Source: DATFXM01 sp035315885
GTDB taxonomy: Bacteria > Acidobacteriota > Blastocatellia > UBA7656
Assembly: GCA_035315885.1 (NCBI GenBank)
Contig: DATFXM010000049.1
Span: 6,305 to 70,304, forward strand
Direction of reading: 5' to 3'
DNA length: 64,000 nucleotides
Position 1 is the stretch's first letter. Each line of letters starts with the position of its first letter. The translations under genes and the position numbers were made by a program. Below the pieces are notes generated by a model, which ran no database searches, was not told where the DNA came from, and saw nothing but the letters and a program-made list of their open reading frames with translations. Below are positions 51,839-61,695 of this stretch, in pieces.

Positions 51839-52336
51839 TCGTCTAAACTCGCAGTGACACAGCCGCTTTCCCGGGGTTGAGGCAGTCCCGAGTTAGGGCT
51901 AACTTCCCACTTTTGAGCGAAGCAACGAATGGACCAAATCAGGGCCAACCGAACTCGTAAGTTATCGGTCGGATTGAGCGGCTGATTACATTAGCAGTAA
52001 AAGGTCTAATGCCTCGATGTATCCAAATAGTCCGAGCGCGTCCGGAAGCAGTACGGGCTGTATAGCCCGTACTGGCAAGCCCTCAAGCGGACCCTTGGCC
52101 TTCGCGAAAAAATTACGGTCTTTCGTGAAAACTGAATCGATTGGTGATTACTGGCCGGAGAGGCACTACTCACTCAGTCAAGGTTAAACCTACGAAACCG
52201 AAAACTATTGACGAGTGGAACCAATCGCACTATTCTGAGCGCGCTTTTTCCACGCAGTTGTCAGCCCTCGCAAACTCGTCCCGCAATAATCAACATCAGA
52301 GGCAGTTTACACAATCGCCTTGGGGGTGAGGCCGCT
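51839..52336. other. Divergent region with a strong composite hairpin
   Basis: The 498 bp between two divergent genes lack a supported gene. The main feature is the stem at 52040-52092 (separate entry). No promoter was resolved. Confidence 0.5.
52040..52092. promoter_or_regulatory. Two-tier hairpin of unknown function
   Basis: Inner stem CAGTACGGGCT (52049-52059) pairs exactly with AGCCCGTACTG (52064-52074) over a GTAT loop. An outer pair GTCCG (52040-52044) and CGGAC (52088-52092) encloses it. It is not a terminator (no T-tract) and lies about 240 bases before the next gene. Confidence 0.55.
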
Positions 52337-52885
52337 ATGGGCAGAGTCAAAGGCGGTAAGATTAGTTCCAAGATTGCATTTATTCGCGAATATTACGGCG
52401 AGGAGATGATTCAGAAGATCGTCGCATCGATGACACCCCGAGACCAGGCGGAGCTGAAGCTGATCCTGGATACCGCATGGTATTCAATCGACCTCTACGA
52501 CAGGTTTGTAGTTGCCATCTGCGACGTCGCCGCAAGCGGAGATTCATCCGTCTACGAGAAGATTGGCTTTCACTCAGCGGATCTCGCGTTCAGCACTACG
52601 TACAAAACTTTCAGAGGTAAGAATCCAACAGATCTTTTTGAAAAGACGCTGTCGATGCACGCGATGCGAAACGATCCCGCGGAGATGAAGGTCATTTCCC
52701 AGCAAGACGGCGCGTGCATCGTGAGGATAGCCCAGCCGCGCTCAACAGTCGCTCTCTGCAGCCTTGCTCGCGCATTCTACGTTCGAGCTATCGAGCTCTG
52801 CGGTCAGAGCAACGTTCGAGTCCGAGAAACAAGCTGCTCGGGTCGCCACGAGGCGTACTGCCAGTTTGAGATCGCCTGGCAATGA
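52337..52885 (+). CDS. DUF2378/V4R-like protein
   Basis: A 182-residue protein with the pattern of the myxobacterial DUF2378 family: MGRVKGGKISSKIAFIREYYGEE, then a helical middle and a C-terminal V4R-like region, ARAFYVRAIELCGQSNVRV and CSGRHEAYCQFEIAWQ (Cys-rich). V4R domains bind small ligands such as hydrocarbon or heme-related compounds. No membrane segment. It stands alone on the plus strand and converges with the GH3 gene by 18 bases. Confidence 0.65.
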   Translation: MGRVKGGKISSKIAFIREYYGEEMIQKIVASMTPRDQAELKLILDTAWYSIDLYDRFVVAICDVAASGDSSVYEKIGFHSADLAFSTTYKTFRGKNPTDLFEKTLSMHAMRNDPAEMKVISQQDGACIVRIAQPRSTVALCSLARAFYVRAIELCGQSNVRVRETSCSGRHEAYCQFEIAWQ

Positions 52886-52903
52886 CTCGATGCGACGCCG
52901 CCC

Positions 52904-55540
52904 TCAGCGAGGGCTTACTTCGAAACTCTTCCCAGTGATCCGTACCTTCGTCGTTACCGATGCGCTTCGCGCTCCTTTGCTGCCCGGCTGCGATCCCCCA
53001 ACCGCGAGTTCGACCTCGCCGGGCTCAACAACCCTCCTGAACTCCCGATCGATAAGCGACATCTGCCGCGGCGTTAACGTAAACGAGACCGTCTGCGATT
53101 GACCGGCTTTCAATCGCACGCGTTTGAATCCTTCAAGCGCCCTGATTGGCGCGCCGGCTGGCGCGTCGAGGCGCCGCAAATAGAGTTGTACTACTTCGTC
53201 ACCAGCCACCTTACCCGAGTTTCTCACCTTGACTGAAACTGACAGGTTGTCTCCAGCTTTGACCTGTGCGGGTGCAGTCAGCGCCGAGTAGAGAAAACTC
53301 GTGTAGCTGAGTCCGAAGCCGAAAGGAAACAACGGCTCGCCGGTGAAGTACCGATACGTCCTGCCAGCCATGCGATAGTCATCAAACGGCGGGAGCTGAT
53401 CGATCGACTTGTAGAAGGTGACCGGCAATCGTCCGGCAGGGTTGTAGTCGCCAAACAGCACGTCAGCAAGAGCAGTTCCGCCTTCCTCCCCCGGATACCA
53501 TAGCTGCACGATCGCGCCGACGTGTTCATTGGCCCAGTTGACTCCCAACGCGCTGCCGCTGGTCAACACCAACACCACCGGCTTTCCAGTGGCTGCCAGG
53601 GCTTCGAGAATCTTACGTTGAGCCTTCGGCAGGTCGATGTTGGTTCTATCACCCCCAAAGAAGCCGTCGATCTGGACATTCATCTCCTCACCTTCGATCT
53701 GTGGCGAGATGCCACCAACGAATATCACCACATCTGAATCCGCGGCTACGCGGACTGCCTTGGTTGCGGGGTCTTCGCCGGGAACTCCCCACTTGAGATT
53801 AATCGCACAGTCGCCGCCCGACTGAAAGTACTCAAGCTTCAAGTCGTACGCCCGACCCCCGCTCAGCTCGATCGACTTGTTTCTGGTCTGCGATCGATGG
53901 GTAGTCCAGTTGTCGATCAACAGAGCTCCATCGATCCACAGCCTATACCCATCGTCGCCGGTCACCGATAGAACGTAGGTGCCCGATACCTTTGGCGTGA
54001 GTTTCCCCGACCAACGAACCGAGAACGCGTTTTGGTCGAGACCCGGAACCGGCGTGGCAACCCAGTTGGAGTCGACTACCTGATCAGTTCGAGTTAATAG
54101 GGGCTTGCCTTCAAGTCCGCGATTGCCGAAATACTCCGCTTTCAAGCCCGGTTTGCCATCGAAGATTAGACTACTGGCCGGTACCAGCTCGGGTATTGGA
54201 CCTTCGTCCGTGAGATTGCAGCCCTGTTCATAGACGACTTTAGCGAGACCCGATTGTGCTCTTATGCCGCTGAGCGGTGTTGCGTAGCTCGAGGGCGTTC
54301 CGTTGTAGTTTCCCAGCAACACGGTGAGATCGTCGGCGGTGGGCCCGATCACCGCGATCTTGCGCTTGCTGCGTTTTAGAGGGAGCACACCGCCTTCGTT
54401 CTTGAGAAGCACAATCGACTCGCGCGCTGCTTCCAGCGAGAGCCTCCGGTGTTCCATCGTGTCGTTTTGCTCGATCGGGATTCGCGCGTACGGAACCATG
54501 TCCGGCGGGTCGAACATTCCCAGTTTGAATCTGGCGGTGAACAGCCGCCTGAGCGAGACGTCCAGCTCTGATTCTTTAATCAATCCTTTTTTCACCGCGT
54601 CTGAGAGGGCGCGATAAGAGGTTCCGCACTCCAGGTCTGTACCGGCCTTGACCGCCATCGCCGACGCCGCAGCGGCATCCGGAGCCACTTTGTGGCCGCG
54701 ATAGATGTCATCGATTGCTCCGCAGTCCGATACGACGTAACCCGGGAACTTCCACTCCGCGCGAAGGAGTTTTTCCAGAAGCAGGCTGTGTGAGCAGCAC
54801 GGCTCGCCGAGGTACCGGTTGTAGGCACACATCACCGAGAACGCGCCTGCTTCCTTAATCAGCGCTTCGAAGGCGGGAAGGTAAGTATCATAGAGGTCGC
54901 GCTGATCAGTAGAAGCATCAAAGTGATGCCGGTCTGGTTCTGGTCCACTATGAACCGCGTAGTGCTTTGGCGTCGATATCACTTTGAAATACTTCGGATC
55001 GTTGCCCTGAAGCCCCTTCACAAACTGAACACCCATGCGTGCCGTAAGATAAGGATCCTCGCCGTAGGTCTCCTGACCCCTGCCCCAACGCGGGTCGCGA
55101 AAGATGTTGATGTTGGGACTCCACATTGTGAGGCCCTTGTACCGGGCGCGATCTCCTTGACGGTCGAATTCGTGATGCTTTGCACGCGCTTCAGTTGAGA
55201 TCACGTCGGCTACTCGAAACATCAGATCTGTGTCCCACGTAGCTGCGAGCCCGATGGCTTGTGGGAAGACGGTCGCTCTGCCCGCCCGCGCGACACCGTG
55301 AAGGGCTTCGTTCCACCAGTCATAAGCGGGGATATCGAGACGAGGAATCGCGGGAGCAGCGTTCATCATCTGCGAGATCTTCTCGTCGAGCGTCATTCGC
55401 GAGATGAGATCGTTGACCCGCTCTTCCAGCGGCAGCCGCGGATCCTTGTATGGTGGAGCTGAAGTATTCGTTTGAGCAATCAGCGAGGCACTCACGAGAA
55501 GACTTGCGATTGCCGTTCGCACCAGTCGTGTCATTCGCAT
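52904..55540 (-). CDS. GH3 glycosidase with PA14 insert (beta-glucosidase/xylosidase-like)
   Basis: An 878-residue secreted enzyme. Signal peptide LVRTAIASLLVSASLIAQ. The N-terminal GH3 barrel (about residues 40-340) has YDWWNEALHGVAR, RDPRWGRGQETYGEDPYL, STPKHYAVHSGP and the nucleophile Asp in YVVSDCGAIDD. A C-terminal GH3 domain is interrupted by a PA14 module (about 470-590, AEYFGN, GDDGYRLWIDG). A fibronectin-III-like domain ends it. It removes non-reducing beta-linked glucose or xylose; the WWNEALHGVA pattern favours xylosidase/arabinosidase-type. The start at 55540 or at 55534, better spaced from GGAGG. Confidence 0.9.
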   Translation of the reverse strand: MRMTRLVRTAIASLLVSASLIAQTNTSAPPYKDPRLPLEERVNDLISRMTLDEKISQMMNAAPAIPRLDIPAYDWWNEALHGVARAGRATVFPQAIGLAATWDTDLMFRVADVISTEARAKHHEFDRQGDRARYKGLTMWSPNINIFRDPRWGRGQETYGEDPYLTARMGVQFVKGLQGNDPKYFKVISTPKHYAVHSGPEPDRHHFDASTDQRDLYDTYLPAFEALIKEAGAFSVMCAYNRYLGEPCCSHSLLLEKLLRAEWKFPGYVVSDCGAIDDIYRGHKVAPDAAAASAMAVKAGTDLECGTSYRALSDAVKKGLIKESELDVSLRRLFTARFKLGMFDPPDMVPYARIPIEQNDTMEHRRLSLEAARESIVLLKNEGGVLPLKRSKRKIAVIGPTADDLTVLLGNYNGTPSSYATPLSGIRAQSGLAKVVYEQGCNLTDEGPIPELVPASSLIFDGKPGLKAEYFGNRGLEGKPLLTRTDQVVDSNWVATPVPGLDQNAFSVRWSGKLTPKVSGTYVLSVTGDDGYRLWIDGALLIDNWTTHRSQTRNKSIELSGGRAYDLKLEYFQSGGDCAINLKWGVPGEDPATKAVRVAADSDVVIFVGGISPQIEGEEMNVQIDGFFGGDRTNIDLPKAQRKILEALAATGKPVVLVLTSGSALGVNWANEHVGAIVQLWYPGEEGGTALADVLFGDYNPAGRLPVTFYKSIDQLPPFDDYRMAGRTYRYFTGEPLFPFGFGLSYTSFLYSALTAPAQVKAGDNLSVSVKVRNSGKVAGDEVVQLYLRRLDAPAGAPIRALEGFKRVRLKAGQSQTVSFTLTPRQMSLIDREFRRVVEPGEVELAVGGSQPGSKGARSASVTTKVRITGKSFEVSPR

Positions 55541-55552
55541 GAACCTCCGGAC

Positions 55553-55598
55553 ATGGTTTCTGGTTTGTGGTTTCTGGTTCCTGATTTCAGATCAGTCC
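55553..55598. repeat. Heptamer array of GGTTTCT type
   Basis: About five diverged 7-bp units (GGTTTCT, GGTTTGT, GGTTTCT, GGTTCCT, GATTTCA) between the GH3 start and the radC stop; the last touches the final codons of radC. It is a sequence variant of the heptamer phenomenon, with only one arm seen. Confidence 0.65.
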
Positions 55599-56258
55599 GT
55601 TTTCGTGAAAACTGAAATGCGAAGAGCGTCCCACGATTATGTGATCCAGAACTCTAATGCCCAGCGTTTTGGCCGCCTGCTCGATGCTGCGAGTAAGGTG
55701 CTTATCTTCCTGTGAAGGAGTTGTGTCGCCGCTCGGATGATTGTGGACCAGGATCAGCGCCGCCGCGTGATGAGTGAGCGCCGATTCGACCACCCGCCGC
55801 GGATATACGACTGCATGATCTATTGTCCCCTCGTTGATAATCTCGTGGGCTATCACGTGATTCTTTGTGTTTAGATAGATGACCATAAACGATTCGTGGG
55901 ACGCGCCGCCCAGACTGACCCGCGCAAACTGAAGTACCGCATCCGGAGATGAAAGGACGTCTCGCGCTGCAGTTCGCCCTTGGGTGTAAACGACGAACAG
56001 ATCTTTTACAAGTCGAATCAGGGCTGCCGAGGTGGTTCCGAGCCCTTTGACCGACTCGAGGTCCTTGCGGCTGGCGTCCAGCACGCCGTTTATGCCGCCG
56101 AACCTTTTTATCAGTGCTTTCGCGATTGGCTTAACGTCTACGCGAGGCACGGCGAACGTAAGCAACAGCTCAAGCTGCTCGTAGTCCTGCAGAGCGCTGC
56201 GCCCTCCTTCCAGAAACCGCTCGCGCAATCGCTTTCGATGATCGAGATAATCCGGCAT
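55587..56258 (-). CDS. radC: RadC family protein
   Basis: A 223-residue protein. N-terminal UPF0758/helix-hairpin-helix region (LLLTFAVPRVDVKPIAKALI, GGINGVLDASRKDLESVKG). The C-terminal JAB/MPN domain has the metal motif HNHPSGDTTPSQEDKHLT and LDHIIVGRSSHFSFHENG. RadC is widespread; its exact role in repair is disputed. The stop is adjacent to heptamer repeats, so the last residues need checking. Confidence 0.9.
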   Translation of the reverse strand: MPDYLDHRKRLRERFLEGGRSALQDYEQLELLLTFAVPRVDVKPIAKALIKRFGGINGVLDASRKDLESVKGLGTTSAALIRLVKDLFVVYTQGRTAARDVLSSPDAVLQFARVSLGGASHESFMVIYLNTKNHVIAHEIINEGTIDHAVVYPRRVVESALTHHAAALILVHNHPSGDTTPSQEDKHLTRSIEQAAKTLGIRVLDHIIVGRSSHFSFHENGLI

Positions 56259-56341
56259 CGTGACGGCGAAATGGGAAAGTCTGGATTTGATATCCGTCGA
56301 GCGGTATCACGGATTGTAGGACAGCAGCTTGTTTAAGAAAA

Positions 56342-56437
56342 GTTCAGAGTACTGAGTTCTGAGTTCTGCCTAGGAAGGTTGTGGGTAGAGGACAAACGCG
56401 CTCAACACTCAGGACTCAGTACTCAATACTCAGAACT
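56342..56437. repeat. Heptamer element, inverted arms
   Basis: Forward block GTTCAGAGTACTGAGTTCTG; inverted block CAGGACTCAGTACTCAATAC. They are about 45 bp apart, between radC and lhr. Confidence 0.75.
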
Positions 56438-56441
56438 AAGG

Positions 56442-59400
56442 TTACGCAGGCCGGCTAAGATAGGTTCGCAACTGCGGAGACAGCGCCCGACGCACCAGCG
56501 CGTTCTTGGCCTTCCATTCAGAAGCCGAATCCATTCGCTCCAACATCCGAGTCTCCCCTGATTCCAGAACCGCTATTGGAACCCCATCGCGATACAAGAT
56601 TCGGTTCGCCGCAAACGCGGTTATGCGCGGTCCTGGGGTGATGATCCCCACAAGGTTCAACGGGTCGGCCGCACTCACGCTGATCAACACCCCCTCCCCC
56701 GGGGTCCGCCGGATTGCTCTCAGCATGCCGACCGCATCGGGTAGCGCGAACTGCTCGCCCGAAAAACCCGATATGAATCTCCCTCCTCGAATCTCACCGC
56801 GCGCTTCGAGCCGGTGATAAACTTTCAGCAGATCGCGCCACGGTATGTCCACGCTTTCGCGCTCCAACACCCGCTTGAACACAACCCCGTAACGCCTCAA
56901 CAACAGTCTCGCAATGCGCTCCACCAGCTCTCGATCCAGCTCAGTGCGCTGGCTCGCAGACTCACTGCGCTGGCTTGCAGGTTCCTTCTCCCGGTTCAAT
57001 AGAGACCATCGCCCCGCGCTCGACATTTCGTAGATCACCCGGCGCCGCTTTGCGCTACTGTTCCGCTTGTTTGAAGGTGTCAGCAGTGCTCGCAGTCCGG
57101 TGAAGCTGTCCGCGGTAACCAACCCCGCTCCTACCAGCTCGGCCAGACCGTCCTCCACCTGACTCCGAAGCAGTCCAGTTCCGTCCACCATGTCTTCAAA
57201 GAACGAAGCACCCTTCTGACTCAGACAGTCGTAGACCGCCCGCGCCGCGGACGACAACCCGACTTGATCCGCCGAAGGACGCGGGAAGAACCGATCCCAC
57301 ATAGCGACGTTCTTTCTGCCTAGAAGCGCAATCGGAGTAGCTCTCACCGGGCCCGAACCCTTCAGGCGCTCGGGTCCTGGCTTCGGCGGTGTCATTCGCG
57401 CCCACGCGATCTGACCAGAAAGGCAAAGCGAATCGAGCCATTTCGGATCGTAGTCGGCAAGCCGGCTGGTCAGAACCTCTCCTTCCCACGCCGCCGCCGC
57501 AACTTCAAATCCTTCGAGCTGATTCACGATTGCGACGAGACTCTCCGGACCCTCAACCTGATGACCCGGCGTGAGCTTGTGCCACGCAAGCAGAAACCTT
57601 ACGAAATCGGCAGCCGAAACCGGCTCTATCTCCTGCCTCAAGCGATTGAGCGTGTAGCTGTGGATTCGAGCCAGGAGCCGGCGAGCGCACCACTCGACGT
57701 CGGTCACTCCCGGAGTGAAGCGTCCGCGCATCACGAAACCCTCGGCCTCCAATCGCACCAGCGCACCTTCGATCGAGGCCGCCTTGAGCCCGAGCCACAA
57801 TCCGAGACGCTCGGCGGTCACCGGACCTGCGGCCTCGAGCCTGCCGCGGATGATTTCCACCAGCGCAAGATCCTCGTCCCATCGGACATCCAGAACTGGA
57901 GGCGGCGAAATCATCGGGTTCAGCTTTGCAGTTGGGAACAGGGCTCTGAATTGAGGCAATCGTTCTGCGGCAATCCAGATTCTGGCTTCGCTTTCATTCG
58001 CCGTTAAAATAGTCGCCCGCCCGCTTGCCGCAAGCTCATTCAGATAAGGAGACCAGTCTTCCGGAGCTGAGGTTTCAGGAGAAACCAGCGGAGCCAGGTT
58101 CTGGTTCTCGTCTTTGCCCGCCTCAATGCGGTGACCACGCCCCTCGGCGTCAGTAAGAAACCCGATCTCCATCAGTGCATCATGCAGCTCATCATGATTT
58201 GCGACATCTGGCCACACTTCGTCGCGGACCCGCTCGATGGCTGCCAAATCGAGCGCTCCAAGGTCCGAAGCGGTCTCCGGGTCCAGCCATCGACGCTGTT
58301 GGACTGCCCGAGTACGACGCTCTTCCAGGGGTGCGTCGTCCAGAAAAGCGTAGGGTCGCGCGTTCAGTATTTCCTGAGAGAGGGGCGACGGCTCGAGGAC
58401 ATCTCGGGCGACAAGTTTTCGTTCGCCTTTTTCGATCGATCGCAGAAGCCCTTCGAGTCCGCTTATGTCCATCGCCTCTTCCAGACAATCGCGAACCGTC
58501 TGATTGACCAATGGGTGATCGGGAATCTCGATGTCTCCACCCGGCAGGTTTTCGGCGCACGCGACTTGGTCCGGGAACACCGCGCCAAGGAGATCCTGAG
58601 CCTCCATGCGCTGGAGCTGCGCGGGGATTTTTTTGCTGCCGCGGCGCCGCAAAATTGCGAGAGCGCGCATTGCATTCCAGCGCCATCGCACCTCGAACAT
58701 CGGCGCCGCCAGCAAGGCCTGAATCAACAGCGGTCGAACCGTTGCAGAGCGGAGATACTTAAAGACCTCTTCGAGCTGAAAACTGTGAGTCGGTCCAAGC
58801 GAAAGAATGATCGCGTCTTCGGTGGCTGCCGCTTGCAACTCGAAGTTGAACTGCCGGCAAAAGCGCTTTCTAAGCGCAAGCCCCCACGCGCGATTTAGAC
58901 GGCTGCCAAACGGCGAGTGAATCACCAGTTGTTGACTGCCACTCTCGTCAAAGAACCTTTCAGCAACTAACGTTTCCTGGGTAGGCATCACACCGAGCGC
59001 AATCTTGGATACAGCGAGGTACTCCACGATTTGTTCAGCGGCGTATTGGCTCAGCTTCAGCTCGTCGACCAGCCACTGCATCGCCTGTCCCGCGCTCTCA
59101 GGGTAAGAATCCCCAGCGAATTTATCAGTTATCTCGGCGCGGATACGCGACACCGCCTGCGAGAGTTCGCGCGTACGACCGGGTGCTTCTCCAAGCCAGA
59201 AAGGTATTGTAGGCGACTGGCCGCGCGCATCCTCTACCCTGACACGGCTCAGTTCGACTCGTAGCACACGCCAGGAGGCGTTGCCGAGCTGAAAAATGTC
59301 GCCTTGCATGCTTTCGAGCGCGAAGTCCTCATTTACTGTTCCAATGATCGTTTCGGTAGGCTCCAGCACTACAGTGTAGTCCGCAGTGTCCGGTATAGCT

Positions 59401-60890
59401 CCGCCCGAAGTGATGGCGGTCAACCGCGCGCCACGACGTCCGCGCAGACGATGGTTGATCATGTCGTGATGGAGATATGCGCTCCGCCGTCCACGCCTTG
59501 TGGAAAAACCTTCAGCCAGCATGCGCACAACCTGATCGAACTCGGGTCGGGTGAGTTTGCGGTACGGATAGGCTCGAGTCGCCATCTCGTACAGGGCATC
59601 TTCAGAGAACTCTTCGGCCGCAACAGCGGCGACTATCTGCTGAGCTAGAATGTCCAGCGGTTGCTCTGGAATGCTGAGCGTGTCCAGTTCGCCTCGCGCG
59701 ACCGCCTCCAATAGTGCCGCGCACTCAACCAGCTCGTCCCGCGAAGTGGGGAACAATCGCCCCTTTGGGAAACCACTCACCGAGTGTCCGGACCTGCCAA
59801 CGCGCTGCAGCAAAGTTGAGATTGCCCTCGTAGAGCCGATCTGAATGACCAGATCGACCGCGCCAATGTCTATTCCGAGTTCCAAAGAGGCCGTGGCGAC
59901 AAGCGCGCGCAGCTCTCCGTTCTTGAGCCTCTGCTCCGCAACAAGCCTCTGCTCTCGCGCCAGACTGCCGTGATGAGAAGTGACGTTTTCGTCCCCGATG
60001 CGCTCACCCAGATACCGTGCCACCCTCTCCGCCAGACGCCTGGTGTTTACGAATACAAGCGTCGTCTTGTGTTCTCTGATCAATTGGGCGATCCGGTCGT
60101 AGACTTCGTCCCACGTCTCGCCTGACATGACCGCGCTCAACGGCGAACTCGGAACTTCAATGGCGATGTCGAGCTTTCGACGATGGCCTGTGTCGATGAT
60201 CCGCGCTCGCGGAGATCCATCCTCTTGAATGTTTGACGTTCCAACAAGGAACTTCGCGACCTCCTCGATCGGCCGCTGCGTCGCTGACAGGCCAACTCTT
60301 ACGAGGTTACTGCCGGCAAGGCTCGCGAGTCTCTCCATTGATAGGGCAAGATGCGAGCCGCGCTTGTCGCCGACCAGCGCGTGAATCTCGTCCACGATCA
60401 ACTCGCGCGTGGTCTGGAGCATTCGTCGGCCGCCCTCGCTGGTCAACAGAATGTAAAGCGATTCAGGTGTGGTGACGACGATGTGAGGCGGTTTGCGAGT
60501 CATTGCCGCCCGTTCGCTTGCGGGGGTATCTCCGGTGCGCACCAGGACTCTGATGTTGACTTCAGGCAGGCCCATCGCCACCAGCTCTTGCTGGATGCCG
60601 GCGAGCGGTTCCTGCAGGTTCTTCTGAATGTCGTTGGAGAGCGCCTTGAGCGGAGAGACGTACACCACCTGCGTCTGATCTTCGAGCCCGCCATTCAGTC
60701 CCTGCCTGACCAGATCATCGATGGCGGACATGAAGGCCGACAGTGTCTTGCCCGAGCCGGTTGGCGCGGCGATCAAGGTGTGCCGTCGCGCCTTGATCGA
60801 GGGCCACGCTTCGGCTTGCGGAGCCGTTGGGGCTGCAAAGTTCTTGGAGAACCAGGAGGCTACTGCGGGGTGAAATAGTTCAAGGGCCAT
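56442..60890 (-). CDS. lhr: Long Lhr-family superfamily 2 helicase
   Basis: A 1482-residue helicase. Motif I is APTGSGKTLSAFM, motif II DEIHAL, motif III SATQR, and motif VI is around QRVGRSGHSVSGFPKGR; TASLELGIDIGAVDLVIQIG marks domain 2. Lhr-core with winged helix and beta-barrel ends at about residue 870, and the long C-terminal extension is as in E. coli Lhr (about 1538). Lhr unwinds DNA and RNA:DNA hybrids and has 3'-5' polarity in repair. It has no clear ribosome site, only GATATGG. The next gene upstream is on the same strand. Confidence 0.9.
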   Translation of the reverse strand: MALELFHPAVASWFSKNFAAPTAPQAEAWPSIKARRHTLIAAPTGSGKTLSAFMSAIDDLVRQGLNGGLEDQTQVVYVSPLKALSNDIQKNLQEPLAGIQQELVAMGLPEVNIRVLVRTGDTPASERAAMTRKPPHIVVTTPESLYILLTSEGGRRMLQTTRELIVDEIHALVGDKRGSHLALSMERLASLAGSNLVRVGLSATQRPIEEVAKFLVGTSNIQEDGSPRARIIDTGHRRKLDIAIEVPSSPLSAVMSGETWDEVYDRIAQLIREHKTTLVFVNTRRLAERVARYLGERIGDENVTSHHGSLAREQRLVAEQRLKNGELRALVATASLELGIDIGAVDLVIQIGSTRAISTLLQRVGRSGHSVSGFPKGRLFPTSRDELVECAALLEAVARGELDTLSIPEQPLDILAQQIVAAVAAEEFSEDALYEMATRAYPYRKLTRPEFDQVVRMLAEGFSTRRGRRSAYLHHDMINHRLRGRRGARLTAITSGGAIPDTADYTVVLEPTETIIGTVNEDFALESMQGDIFQLGNASWRVLRVELSRVRVEDARGQSPTIPFWLGEAPGRTRELSQAVSRIRAEITDKFAGDSYPESAGQAMQWLVDELKLSQYAAEQIVEYLAVSKIALGVMPTQETLVAERFFDESGSQQLVIHSPFGSRLNRAWGLALRKRFCRQFNFELQAAATEDAIILSLGPTHSFQLEEVFKYLRSATVRPLLIQALLAAPMFEVRWRWNAMRALAILRRRGSKKIPAQLQRMEAQDLLGAVFPDQVACAENLPGGDIEIPDHPLVNQTVRDCLEEAMDISGLEGLLRSIEKGERKLVARDVLEPSPLSQEILNARPYAFLDDAPLEERRTRAVQQRRWLDPETASDLGALDLAAIERVRDEVWPDVANHDELHDALMEIGFLTDAEGRGHRIEAGKDENQNLAPLVSPETSAPEDWSPYLNELAASGRATILTANESEARIWIAAERLPQFRALFPTAKLNPMISPPPVLDVRWDEDLALVEIIRGRLEAAGPVTAERLGLWLGLKAASIEGALVRLEAEGFVMRGRFTPGVTDVEWCARRLLARIHSYTLNRLRQEIEPVSAADFVRFLLAWHKLTPGHQVEGPESLVAIVNQLEGFEVAAAAWEGEVLTSRLADYDPKWLDSLCLSGQIAWARMTPPKPGPERLKGSGPVRATPIALLGRKNVAMWDRFFPRPSADQVGLSSAARAVYDCLSQKGASFFEDMVDGTGLLRSQVEDGLAELVGAGLVTADSFTGLRALLTPSNKRNSSAKRRRVIYEMSSAGRWSLLNREKEPASQRSESASQRTELDRELVERIARLLLRRYGVVFKRVLERESVDIPWRDLLKVYHRLEARGEIRGGRFISGFSGEQFALPDAVGMLRAIRRTPGEGVLISVSAADPLNLVGIITPGPRITAFAANRILYRDGVPIAVLESGETRMLERMDSASEWKAKNALVRRALSPQLRTYLSRPA

Positions 60891-60904
60891 ATCAAAACAT
60901 TATA

Positions 60905-60986
60905 CTGTAGGCGGTATGCAGTAGGTTCCGAGTTCCTCGCGCTTTGTCGCGGGTTTTCGGGCCTCTCGTCAGTACTCAGAACTTCG
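60905..60986. repeat. Mixed heptamer remnants
   Basis: TACTGTA, GGCGGTA, TGCAGTA and then GGTTCCGAGTTCC on one side face CGTCAGTACTCAGAACTTC on the other. It ends near the stop codon of the cyclo-ligase gene. Confidence 0.55.
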
Positions 60987-61695
60987 GCAATTTTGCTCTG
61001 CGTTTCTTCAAAAGTGGAATCGAGCTTAACTTCTCTTCGTCCAGATATTCCCAGTAAATACCTTTGGGTCGGGCCTGACGGCTCCTGGTGAAGATCGTTT
61101 CTTCAGGTGTAATGATCAGATCAACCGGAATGTCATAGGGCATCGTCTTTATTTTGTGGGCCACAATTTGAATCGGATGAACGGTCGTCAGGATTGGGGT
61201 TGAGGAATCAATCAAACCCATTTCGACCGCCAACCCGTACTCGAGGTCGGAGTAGCCTCCCCCTTTTCCCACGCGCATTCCATGGCGCCCGACTGCGACT
61301 GAGCCGCACAAGATCAAATCGATGTGGCGCATCTGATTGACGGCTATCTGGCGGCCGTATTCAAATGCCCCCTTGATACTAGAGGCGGCGTAGATGTGGT
61401 TCCCGAGTCGGGAGGGATCCAGCTCGACGAAGCACTTTTCCTCACGCAGCCTTGGCACTGCCATATAAACCGTCTTGCCCTGTTTCAACGCCAGGTGCCT
61501 TATGGCGCGCTGAGGAGAGTCGGGATTGGATTTTATGGCTTGCGCCCGTTTCCATTCGTCCAGGTTCGCAACCAGTTCGGCGCAGCGCTCGGCCCCCTTG
61601 AAGTTCGGGATTCGGCCTCTTGCGCCGGGGAAGCGCGCCACACCCTTCTCCTCCATCGCTCGCCAGACCTTTTCTCGAACTTCCTGCTTGGTCAT
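60976..61695 (-). CDS. 5-formyltetrahydrofolate cyclo-ligase family protein
   Basis: A 239-residue protein of the FTHFS/MTHFSD type. VRE, VWRAMEEKGVARFPGARGRIPNFKGAE, KTVYMAVPRL, CGSVAVGRHGMRVGKGGGYSDLEY (substrate/ATP loop with GKGGGYSD) and TTVHPIQIVAHKI are the landmarks. The family closes 5-formyl-THF to methenyl-THF with ATP. The N-terminal FPG ARGRIPNFKGAE region resembles the MTHFSD branch, whose role is less defined than that of YgfA. The gene is single on the minus strand; its final residues are near repeat DNA. Confidence 0.82.
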   Translation of the reverse strand: MTKQEVREKVWRAMEEKGVARFPGARGRIPNFKGAERCAELVANLDEWKRAQAIKSNPDSPQRAIRHLALKQGKTVYMAVPRLREEKCFVELDPSRLGNHIYAASSIKGAFEYGRQIAVNQMRHIDLILCGSVAVGRHGMRVGKGGGYSDLEYGLAVEMGLIDSSTPILTTVHPIQIVAHKIKTMPYDIPVDLIITPEETIFTRSRQARPKGIYWEYLDEEKLSSIPLLKKRRAKLPKF

